The notes under the pieces: generated by a model
The model's input: the letters and a program-made list of their open reading frames with translations, nothing else
Database searches by the model: none
What the model was told of the DNA's origin: nothing
NCBI RefSeq assembly: GCF_001995215.1
Contig: NZ_MUXN01000016.1
Location: 379,705 to 443,704 of the forward strand
Length of the DNA stretch: 64,000 nucleotides
Origin: Amycolatopsis azurea DSM 43854
GTDB taxonomy: Bacteria; Actinomycetota; Actinomycetes; Mycobacteriales; Pseudonocardiaceae
Direction: 5' to 3'
Made by a program: the position numbers and the translations under genes
Shown here: in pieces, positions 50,740 through 58,132 of the stretch
Layout of the letters: every line of letters starts with the position of its first letter
Numbering within the stretch: the first letter of the stretch is position 1

Positions 50740-51495
50740 GTGAACCACTCCTTCAAGGATCGCGTCGCGATCGTCACCGGCGCCAGCCGGGGTATCGGCC
50801 TCGGGATCGCCAAGGACCTGGTCGAGCGCGGGGCGAAGGTGTGCATCACCGCGCGCAAGCCGGAGCCGCTGGCCGAGGCGGTGGCCGAACTGGGCGGCGA
50901 GGCGGTCGCGATCGCCGTCCCCGGCAAGGCCGACGACGCCGAGCACCAGGACGAGGCCGTCGCCAAGACGATCGAGACCTTCGGGCGGCTCGACATGCTG
51001 GTCAACAACACCGGCATCAACCCGGTGTTCGGGCCGACCCTGGACATCGACCCCGCCGCCGCCGCGAAGATCTTCGCCGTCAACGTGCTCGCGCCGCTGT
51101 CGTGGACCCGGCGGGCGCGCGACGCGTGGATGGGGGAGCACGGCGGCGCGGTGGTGAACGTCGCGTCCATCGCCGGGCTCGGCGCGTCGCCCGGGATCGG
51201 CATGTACGGCGTCAGCAAGGCCGCGCTGATCCGGCTCACCAAGGAACTCGGCTTCGAGCTCGGCCCGAAGATCCGGGTGAACGCCGTCGCGCCGGCAGTG
51301 GTCAAGACCAAGTTCGCGACCGCGCTGTACGAAGGGCGCGAAGAAGAGGTCTCGGAGTCGTACCCGATGAAGCGGCTCGGCGTCCCGGCGGACATCGCGG
51401 GCGCGGTGTCGTTCCTGCTTTCCGAAGAGGCGGGTTGGATCACCGGGCAGACGGTCGTCCTCGACGGCGGCGTGACGCTGGCGGGTGGCCTGTGA
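50740..51495 (+). CDS. SDR-family oxidoreductase (FabG-like)
   Basis: 251 residues. GASRGIGLG (cofactor loop), NNTG, catalytic Ser in ASIAGLG and YGVSKAALI (Tyr-x-x-x-Lys), with the C-terminal GWITGQTVVLDGG. It probably reduces or oxidises a 3-oxo/3-hydroxyacyl substrate with NAD(P)H. GTG at 50740 follows GAGGAG by 9 bases and is preferred over ATG at 50704, which would precede the ribosome site. The stop overlaps the next gene's GTG (GTGA). Confidence 0.9.
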   Translation: MNHSFKDRVAIVTGASRGIGLGIAKDLVERGAKVCITARKPEPLAEAVAELGGEAVAIAVPGKADDAEHQDEAVAKTIETFGRLDMLVNNTGINPVFGPTLDIDPAAAAKIFAVNVLAPLSWTRRARDAWMGEHGGAVVNVASIAGLGASPGIGMYGVSKAALIRLTKELGFELGPKIRVNAVAPAVVKTKFATALYEGREEEVSESYPMKRLGVPADIAGAVSFLLSEEAGWITGQTVVLDGGVTLAGGL

Positions 51496-52277
51496 CCGCG
51501 TCGTTTTCCGGAGCTGGTGTCGTCGTCACCGGCGGTGGAGGCGGCATCGGCGCCGTCCTCGCCCGCCGGTTCGCCGCCGAGGGCGCCAGGGTGGTCGTCG
51601 GCGACCTGAACGGGGACGCCGCGGCCGAAGTCGCGAAGGAGATCGGCGGGACCGCCGTCGCCGGAGACGCCGCGAGCGAAGCCGGTGTCGCGTCGATGAT
51701 CGCGGCCGCGCGCGAGACCCTGGGCGAGATCGACGTCTTCTGCGCCAACGCCGGGATCGCGCCGATGGGCGGGGTGGACGCGCCCGAGGAGGACTGGGCG
51801 CGGATCTGGGACGTCAACGTGATGGCGCACGTCCGAGCGTCGCGGCTGCTGCTGCCGGCGTGGCTCGAACGCGGCCGCGGGCACTTCATCTCGACGGTGT
51901 CGGCGGCGGGCTTGCTGACCAGCCTCGGTTCGGCGTCGTACTCGGTGACCAAACACGGCGCGCTCGCCTTCGCCGAATGGCTGTCGGCGACCTACCGGCA
52001 TCGCGGGATCACCGTGCAGGCGATCTGCCCGCAAGGCGTGCGGACGGCGATGCTGGAGAACACCGGCCCGGCGGGCGAACTGCTGATGGGCGCGTCGGCG
52101 ATCCAGCCGGAGCAGGTCGCCGACGCGTTGTTCGAGGCCATCGCCGCCGAACGCTTCCTGGTGCTGCCGCATCCCGAGGTCGCGGAGTACTACGCGGCGA
52201 GGGCCACGCAGACCGACCGCTGGCTCGGCGGGATGAACAAACTCCAGCGCAAGGTGGAGCAGGTCATCGGGGAGTGA
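51492..52277 (+). CDS. SDR-family oxidoreductase, second of the pair
   Basis: 261 residues. TGGGGGIG cofactor loop, CANAG (in place of NNAG), Ser in STVSAAG and YSVTKHGAL. The C-terminus (FEAIAAERFLVLPHPEVAEYY) marks the subgroup often found with steroid or fatty-acid genes. It is translationally coupled to the first SDR and probably acts on the same compound. The 3' end overlaps the carbonic anhydrase gene by 14 bases, tail to tail. Confidence 0.88.
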   Translation: MTASFSGAGVVVTGGGGGIGAVLARRFAAEGARVVVGDLNGDAAAEVAKEIGGTAVAGDAASEAGVASMIAAARETLGEIDVFCANAGIAPMGGVDAPEEDWARIWDVNVMAHVRASRLLLPAWLERGRGHFISTVSAAGLLTSLGSASYSVTKHGALAFAEWLSATYRHRGITVQAICPQGVRTAMLENTGPAGELLMGASAIQPEQVADALFEAIAAERFLVLPHPEVAEYYAARATQTDRWLGGMNKLQRKVEQVIGE

Positions 52278-52758
52278 CCTCGTTCAGCTTCCCGGTCGCC
52301 ACGTCGAAGACGAAACCGCGGACGGAATCCTTCTCGGGGATGAACGGGCTGTTCCTGATGCGCTCGATCGACTGACGGACGTCCTCGTCGAGGTCGCCGA
52401 ACGCTTCGGCGGCCCAGGACGGCTTGACGCCGACGTCCTCCTGGATGGATTTCTTGAAGCCGTCGTCGGTGAAGGTCAGCATTCCGCAGTCGGTGTGGTG
52501 GATGAGGATGATTTCGCGCGTTCCGAGCAGGCGCTGGCTGATCGCGAGAGAACGGATCTCGTCCTCGGTGACGACGCCGCCCGCATTGCGGATGACGTGC
52601 GCTTCACCTTCCTGGAGTCCGAGGACGCCGTAAACGTTGATACGGGCGTCCATACAGGCGAGCACGGCGACGTGTTTGGCGGGTGGCAAGGGGAGTGGTC
52701 CGGAAAAGCGCGCGGCGTAGTCGGCGTTGTTGGCCAGGAGTTCGTCGGTGACCGACAT
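52264..52758 (-). CDS. Beta-carbonic anhydrase
   Basis: 164 residues. Zinc ligands Cys35, His88 and Cys91, and the Asp37-Arg39 dyad, are present in ACMDARINV and HHTDCG. The short form lacks the long N-terminal arm, as in Rv1284-type enzymes. It interconverts CO2 and bicarbonate, supplying carboxylases such as the acyl-CoA carboxylase encoded earlier in the window. ATG at 52758 has GGAAGGGA upstream. Confidence 0.92.
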   Translation of the reverse strand: MSVTDELLANNADYAARFSGPLPLPPAKHVAVLACMDARINVYGVLGLQEGEAHVIRNAGGVVTEDEIRSLAISQRLLGTREIILIHHTDCGMLTFTDDGFKKSIQEDVGVKPSWAAEAFGDLDEDVRQSIERIRNSPFIPEKDSVRGFVFDVATGKLNEVTPR

Positions 52759-52901
52759 GGGTTTCCCTTCCGGTTGGCGTAACGATGAGTGGACCGTTGG
52801 GATGCAGGCATGCGCAACCGTGCCCATGAGCTGAGACCGGTGGCCTGGCTGGCTTCTTCAGGTGCCTGGTGGGTTCTGGCCGCGGTCGGTCGCAGGTCTG
52901 G

Positions 52902-52954
52902 TCCGTGAAGGCCTCCTTGAGGGACCCAGAGTCCCTCAAGGAGGCCTTCACGGA
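52902..52954. repeat. Intergenic palindrome, family A
   Basis: Arms of 24 bases (52902-52925 and 52931-52954) with a 5-base loop CCAGA; it is the same as the 1044-1098 copy except in the loop. The gene-free stretch 52759-53411 holds this, two further hairpins (53105-53159, 53216-53292) and an imperfect stem at 53006-53056, and nothing that looks coding. Confidence 0.93.
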
Positions 52955-53104
52955 ATCGGAGCTCGCCACGTTCGCCCCGCATGCACCAGCAGCCACGGCG
53001 GCTGCGCGTGAAGGACCCCTTTCCGCGGCTGAGCCGAGGAAACTCGGCCCTCACGCCTAGCCCGGCCATGCGCAGCCGTTGCTACCGCTGGGTTCAATCG
53101 CCAA

Positions 53105-53159
53105 GTCCGTGAAGGCCTCCTTGCCTACCCTGAAGGTAGTAAAGGAGGCCTTCACGGAC
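53105..53159. repeat. Intergenic palindrome, family A variant
   Basis: Outer arms GTCCGTGAAGGCCTCCTT (53105-53122 and complement 53142-53159) as in family A, but the centre is a second small dyad CTACC/GGTAG (53125-53129, 53135-53139). Confidence 0.92.
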
Positions 53160-53215
53160 TTGCCCCTCTCGGCCCAAGCGCACTGAGAGGAACCTGGCGC
53201 AAGTGCGGTGTGATC

Positions 53216-53292
53216 GGACCTTTCACGCCGGACTGTGTGGATTTCGGGTCGTCCAACGCCCCGAAATCCACACAGTGAGGCGTGAAAGGTCC
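53216..53292. repeat. Composite hairpin, family D
   Basis: Outer 14-base arms (GGACCTTTCACGCC, 53216-53229; complement 53279-53292) enclose inner 17-base arms (ACTGTGTGGATTTCGGG, 53232-53248; complement 53260-53276). The inner part is related to the hairpin at 29299-29337. It could form a 77-base cruciform. Confidence 0.92.
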
Positions 53293-53411
53293 GGTGACGC
53301 ACGTAGTTCCTCGCCGACGGCCGCACTGCCCCAGGCGAACATCCAGGTTGATCTTCATCGGCAAGTCGGCCAAAGTAGTCGTGGGGTCTTGCTCGCGGTA
53401 AGGAAAAGTCA

Positions 53412-53747
53412 ATGGACAAGCGCTTCGTGCTCCGTGGTGCCGTTCTCGCGGCGACTCTGGCGGGGTCCGTGCTCACCACCGGTTCGGCGATGGCGAGCAC
53501 CGCGGAACCGTGCGCGGCCGGCGCGTCGGGTGACGTCGCGGCGGCTTCCTGCACGCCGTATCGCAAGGTGAGTGAAGGCTGGAGCAGCAAAACCTCCTGC
53601 AACCGCGCCGGCAACGAAGGCGCGCAGGCGGGGCGCTGGACCGGCTGGAACTGCAGCCAGGCGCTGGCGGGCTGGGAGCTGTGGGTGCGCACCTGCACCG
53701 CGCTGGCCGCCGAAAAGGACGCGGTGACCACGCGCGAAACCATCTGA
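53412..53747 (+). CDS. Small secreted Cys-containing protein, unknown function
   Basis: 111 residues. Signal peptide 1-28 (MDKRFVLRGAVLAATLAGSV... cleavage after MAS or nearby) and a mature part of about 80 residues with five Cys (ACGAP-like PCAAG, SCTPY, SCNR, NCSQ, TCTA) and several Trp in GRWTGWNCSQ. I see no family match. AAGGAAAA precedes the ATG. A hairpin terminator follows its stop. Possible roles are a secreted inhibitor or wall protein; neither can be shown. Confidence 0.7.
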   Translation: MDKRFVLRGAVLAATLAGSVLTTGSAMASTAEPCAAGASGDVAAASCTPYRKVSEGWSSKTSCNRAGNEGAQAGRWTGWNCSQALAGWELWVRTCTALAAEKDAVTTRETI

Positions 53748-53756
53748 TTCCGAGCG

Positions 53757-53791
53757 GGGCCGCCTCGAGTGTGAAACACCCGGGGCGGCCC
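53757..53791 (+). terminator. Hairpin terminator after the small secreted protein gene
   Basis: GGGCCGCC (53757-53764) pairs with GGCGGCCC (53784-53791) and an inner GTGT/ACAC extends the stem. It begins 10 bases after the stop; no T tract, as is common in actinobacteria. Confidence 0.6.
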
Positions 53792-54052
53792 TGTCACTTC
53801 TCGGCGTCTACAATGGACGGTACGATTCCGGTCAAGCGATCGCTATGACCGTCGCGCACGATTCGGTCGATCGACAGGTCGTGACAGGTGTGTACCGATG
53901 ACCGGTCACACGGTTCGCGTCGCGCGGCGAGATCTACCTTAAATCAATGTTAAGCATCGGCGGATTCGGTGCTATCTTGACTGAGCGAAAACGCGAGAAG
54001 TTCTTCACGCGGAATTCGCCTTTCGGCCCTCGTGGTGTGGGCTCGCGGTGGG

Positions 54053-54157
54053 GGTTCGGTCACCGAACCGGCCGCTGAGCTGAGGATTCTCCAGGCTGGA
54101 GCCCGATACCGAACCTTCGGTACGGCCTGTCCGCACGGTGGGTTCGGTGGCCACGAA
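54053..54157. promoter_or_regulatory. Cluster of GGTTCGGT dyads upstream of the PAS-LuxR gene
   Basis: GGTTCGGTCACCGAACC (54053-54069) is a perfect 8-1-8 dyad; TACCGAACCTTCGGTA (54107-54122) is another; a third half site GGTTCGGT lies at 54141-54148. They fall 111-215 bases before the PAS-LuxR start, in a region (53792-54267) without a convincing gene. Another dyad, GGTCAAGCGATCGCTATGAC, begins at 53830. Confidence 0.6.
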
Positions 54158-54267
54158 CTGCTCCGGAATTCGTTGACCCCGTCGTCGGCCGGTTCGTAGT
54201 GTTTGCCGAGTCTTGGGCAGGGACGGCTTTGGTGGACACATTTGGCTCAGGCAGAAGGGGGCTTTCC

Positions 54268-54927
54268 ATGGCCGGCATCCGAACGATTTCCCCGACCGGC
54301 AAGCGTGCTTTCGACGCAGGTCGTACCGCGCGACCCGGAATCATCAGTGAATTCGTGGAAGTGGCCGACATGCCGCTCGCGGCGCTCAGCGCCGGATTGC
54401 GGCTCGGTGGTGGCAACGCCGCCTTCTACCGTCTTCTCGGTCGCCGTCCCGCCGACGTGCTCGGCGAATCGTTCCCCGAACTCGTCACCACCGGTGCCGA
54501 TCACCTGCGCGACCGGCTGAACCGGGTCGCCGAAGGGTGGGAGCAGCGGTTCCGCGGCAGCGTCAACGGGCTCGCCTCCGGCGGTGCCGACCGGCTGACC
54601 ATCGTCGCGGGCCGGATGCGGGCGCCGGGGACGGCGATCCTGCTGACCATGCTCCCCGAGACGGGCCCCGCGCGCGCCGAGCAGCTGAGCTCGGTCAGCG
54701 ACATCGAGGCGAAGATCCTCCAGGGGATCGCCAGCGGCCTGTCCAGCCTGGAGATGGCCGACAAGTTCTACCTCAGCCGTCAGGGGATCGACTATCACGT
54801 CGCCCGGCTTCAGCGGAAGTTCAAGGCCCGCAACCGGGTCGAGCTGGTTTCCCGGGCCTTCGCCACCGGCCTGCTGGACTCGACGGCCTGGCCGCCGCGG
54901 GTGCCGGAGTCCCGGCGCGCGAGCTGA
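54268..54927 (+). CDS. PAS-LuxR transcriptional regulator
   Basis: 219 residues. A PAS domain (about 25-120; LLGRRPADVLGESFPELV) is followed by a LuxR/NarL HTH (about 150-205; SDIEAKILQGIASGLSSLEM and KFYLSRQGIDYHVARLQRKF). This plan is that of PimM-type regulators found in polyketide clusters, although the PAS region here is only moderately similar. ATG at 54268 has AAGGGGG upstream; in-frame ATG at 54199 is not favoured. It probably binds DNA as a dimer; its own promoter has GGTTCGGT dyads. Confidence 0.8.
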   Translation: MAGIRTISPTGKRAFDAGRTARPGIISEFVEVADMPLAALSAGLRLGGGNAAFYRLLGRRPADVLGESFPELVTTGADHLRDRLNRVAEGWEQRFRGSVNGLASGGADRLTIVAGRMRAPGTAILLTMLPETGPARAEQLSSVSDIEAKILQGIASGLSSLEMADKFYLSRQGIDYHVARLQRKFKARNRVELVSRAFATGLLDSTAWPPRVPESRRAS

Positions 54928-55411
54928 CCGCCCGGACTTGACCTGTGGGTGACCGCGGCGTGACGTACTCGTGCGGTTACGGTGCGGTCCCAGTGAACGG
55001 CCACCTCGATTGCACGTATTTCGGCAGAATTCGTAATGTCCTTCGAGGCAGTTTCGCTCGTTTGAGCGCACCTGCCGAGTGTTGACGGCTCCGTTCGGCC
55101 GCCGGGGAGCAACCCTGCGGGCATCTCCGATTCACGCCCTGTTTCCTTTTGGCGCTACTTCTGCCATTCTTCGACTCGCCGGGGTCCGCGCGCGGTGGCG
55201 CGCCGGCCCGCGCCGCTCCATGCTTCGAAAACCCCCGCCGACGAGCGTTGCGCTCATCTGAGCGCCTGGTATCCCTGTAGTGAGGGATAACCCTTATCCA
55301 GGTTGCACGCTCTATTCGGTAAGACGATCACACGATGAGATGGAAGCACGTAAGCGATTGTTCGCTCTGTGTGACGGCAGTGACTCCGATGGGACGACAG
55401 GGAGGCGGGAG
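54928..55411. other. 484-base gene-free stretch upstream of the LAL operon
   Basis: No coding signal was found. Near the right end are overlapping dyads: TATCCCT (55270-55276) with AGGGATA (55283-55289), and GGATAA (55285-55290) with TTATCC (55294-55299). These lie 113-142 bases before the first LAL gene and could be its operator or promoter region. Confidence 0.5.
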
Positions 55412-58132
55412 ATGATGGACGCCAACAGACCCGGACGCGCGCTCGCCGGACGCGACGACGAGCTGCGCCGGCTCGCCGCTCGGCTGAGCGCCGGCGCGCC
55501 CGGTGAAGGCTCCGTCATCGAAGGCTCGGTCATCGTCGTGCGGGGGCAAGCGGGCATCGGCAAGTCCAGCCTGCTGGACGCCGCGCTGGCCGCGCTCACG
55601 GACACCGTGGTCTGCCGGGGCGCCGGAGTGCCCGGCGAGGCGGCGGCGGCCTCCCGTGAACTGCTCGCGGACCTGCGCCGGGCGGGTGCCCGGGTCCCGG
55701 ACCCGGACGACTTCGCCGCCTGGTACGAGGATTTCGCGGACTGGGCGGGCGGGAAGTCCGCGATCGTGTTCGCCGTCGACGACGTGCAGTGGTGTGATGA
55801 ACCGACGGTGCGGTGGCTGAGTCTCCTCGCCCGGCATTCGACCCGGCTGCCGGTGCGGATCATCCTGGTCCGGTCGGCCGCCGACGGCCCGGACGGCGCG
55901 GCGGAACGGTTGGCGGACCTCGAATCCTGGTACGGCACCGAGGTGCTCGACCTCGGCCCGCTGCCCGCGGAGGCGGTCGCCTCGCTCGCGCGTGAGGCGG
56001 TCGGATCCGATCCGGGGGAGGCCTTCGTCCGGCACTGCGTCGAACAGTCCGGCGGTAATCCTTTGCTGCTGCGGGAGATGCTCGACGAACTGGGCAAGGT
56101 CGCCTCCGGGATCGCGCCGGTGGCCGGATCCGCGGCGGGTGCCGCGCTGATCCACTCCTTGTTCGCCGGCGTCCCGGACTACGCCCGGTCGGTCGCCACC
56201 GCCATCGCGGTGCTCGGCGGACAGGACCTGTCCCTGGTCGCGCGGCTGGCCAAGGTGCCCGCGCGCACCGCCGGTACCGCCGTCGAACTGCTGCGGAGTC
56301 AGCACATCCTCGCCGCGGAAGGGTTTTCCTTCCGGCACGACCCGGTGCGCGACGGCCTCCTCGACGCGCTCGACCCCGCCGAGCTGGGCCGGTGGCGCCG
56401 GACCGCCGCGATCCTGCTGAGCGACGCGGCCGGGTCGCCGGAAGAGGTGGCGGAACACCTGCTCGAACTCGCCGAGCTGGACTCGTGGATGGTCGACCTG
56501 CTGCGGGACGCCGCGAGCGGCGCCTGCGACCGGGGCGCGCCGTGGGACGCGTTGCGCTATCTCCGTCCCGCCGCGGCGGCCAGGCCGTCGGACGCGGGCC
56601 TGGCGGTCCAGCTCGCCGAAACGGTCGCGCTGCTGGAACCGGACAGCGGATTCGACCTCCTGCGCCGCGCGCTCGAACTCCAGCAGGACCCCGTCGACCG
56701 GGCGAGGGCCGCGGTGAAACTGGGCCGTGCGGCACTCGTCGCCCGCCGGTGCGGGACCGCGGTCACCGTGCTGGACAGGGTGCTCACCGTGCTCGGCGGC
56801 GAGATGGACCAGCAGCTCCGCGGTCATCTCGAAGGCTTGCTGTGCCTGGTGGGCATCGAAGATCGCGACAGCCTGGCGAAGCTCGACACCCGGATCCAGC
56901 CCCGGAACTCCGACGGCACGGAGGCCGTCGTCGACGCCCGGCATCTGGCCGTCTGCGCAGTGGTCGCCGCGCTCGACGGGACCCGGCCGCGCGAAGCCGC
57001 CGAATGGGCGATGCGCGCGATCCGCGGGTACACCCCGACCACCGACGATTCGGCCGTCAGCTCCGCCGTGCTGGCCCTGTTGCTGACCGACGAGGTCGAC
57101 GTCGCCAGGGACGAACTGACCAGGGCCATCGAGCTCGTCCCGGCCCAGCGCAGCGAGTATCTCGCCTTCCGCGGCCTGCTCGGGCATTGGTGCGGGGACC
57201 TCGCCACCGCGGCCGCCGACGCCGGACAGGCCTACGCGCTCAGCCGCCGGGCGGAGGGACGCACCGGCGGGGTCGTCCCGCGGATCGCGCTCGCGACCGT
57301 CGCGGCCCAGCAGGGCGAAACCTCGAAGGCGATGAAGTTGTTGCGGGAGGCGGATTCCCCGCAGTTGTGGGAGCACACGGTGATGCGCCCGTGGTTCCAG
57401 CTCGTCGACGCGCGGGTGCACTGGGCGGCGGGTGATCGCGAGGCGGCGCTGAAGCTCTTCCATCTCTGCGGGGAAAGCCTCGCCGACGTCGGCATCGCCA
57501 ACCCGCTGCTGGCGCCGTGGTGGTTCGAAGCCGCCTGCCTGCTGGCGGACGAAGGACGTTTCGAGGCCGCCGCCGAACTCGCGGCCGAGGGGGCCGAACC
57601 GGCCCTGCGCTGGGGCACCCCGCGGGCGATCGGGATGGCCAGGCTCGCGACGGCGGTCTCCACCCGGGGGCCCGAGCGGATCGGGCTGATCGAAGAGGCG
57701 GCGGCCGTCCTGGCCGGATCGCCCGCCCGGCTGGAGGAGGCGCTGGCGGAGTTCCACCTCGGCCGCGCGCTCGTCGACACCGGGGAAACCGCCGCGGCGC
57801 GCACCCATCTGCGGCGCTGTGTCGAGCTGAGCCTGCGGACGGGAGACCGTTTCCTGCTGCGCCGCGCCCAGCGGACCGCCGCCGAGGCCGGCATCCCGAG
57901 CGAGGTGACCCCGCTGGCGTCGCTGAGCCCGGCCGAACGGCACATCGCCCGGCTCGCCGGACGCGGGGTCAGCAACCGGGTGATCGCGGAACGCCTCTTC
58001 GTCACCGTCCGGACCATCGAGACGCATCTGACGAGCGTGTACCGGAAGCTGCGGATCTCCGGACGCGCCGAACTGGCGGTGGTGCTGGGCCACACCGACG
58101 ACCGTCCGGCCGTCCTCGAAGGCGTCCGGTGA
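55412..58132 (+). CDS. LAL-type regulator 1 (ATPase-LuxR)
   Basis: 906 residues. The N-terminal AAA-like ATPase has a normal Walker A GQAGIGKS (45-52) and Walker B VFAVDDVQW (119-127). A long helical central region (about 330-830) is followed by a LuxR HTH at the C-terminus (LSPAERHIARLAGRGVSNRV; RTIETHLTSVYRKL). LAL proteins (MalT-like) switch on promoters, often of macrolide and other polyketide clusters, in an ATP-dependent way. The ATG at 55412 follows GGAGG by 6 bases. Its stop overlaps the GTG of the next LAL gene, so the two are translated in step. Confidence 0.9.
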   Translation: MMDANRPGRALAGRDDELRRLAARLSAGAPGEGSVIEGSVIVVRGQAGIGKSSLLDAALAALTDTVVCRGAGVPGEAAAASRELLADLRRAGARVPDPDDFAAWYEDFADWAGGKSAIVFAVDDVQWCDEPTVRWLSLLARHSTRLPVRIILVRSAADGPDGAAERLADLESWYGTEVLDLGPLPAEAVASLAREAVGSDPGEAFVRHCVEQSGGNPLLLREMLDELGKVASGIAPVAGSAAGAALIHSLFAGVPDYARSVATAIAVLGGQDLSLVARLAKVPARTAGTAVELLRSQHILAAEGFSFRHDPVRDGLLDALDPAELGRWRRTAAILLSDAAGSPEEVAEHLLELAELDSWMVDLLRDAASGACDRGAPWDALRYLRPAAAARPSDAGLAVQLAETVALLEPDSGFDLLRRALELQQDPVDRARAAVKLGRAALVARRCGTAVTVLDRVLTVLGGEMDQQLRGHLEGLLCLVGIEDRDSLAKLDTRIQPRNSDGTEAVVDARHLAVCAVVAALDGTRPREAAEWAMRAIRGYTPTTDDSAVSSAVLALLLTDEVDVARDELTRAIELVPAQRSEYLAFRGLLGHWCGDLATAAADAGQAYALSRRAEGRTGGVVPRIALATVAAQQGETSKAMKLLREADSPQLWEHTVMRPWFQLVDARVHWAAGDREAALKLFHLCGESLADVGIANPLLAPWWFEAACLLADEGRFEAAAELAAEGAEPALRWGTPRAIGMARLATAVSTRGPERIGLIEEAAAVLAGSPARLEEALAEFHLGRALVDTGETAAARTHLRRCVELSLRTGDRFLLRRAQRTAAEAGIPSEVTPLASLSPAERHIARLAGRGVSNRVIAERLFVTVRTIETHLTSVYRKLRISGRAELAVVLGHTDDRPAVLEGVR

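Noticed and set aside
53748..54267. Small minus-strand frames (for example 54005-54241)
   Set aside because: They cover the GGTTCGGT dyads, have no ribosome site and have compositions typical of random GC-rich frames.
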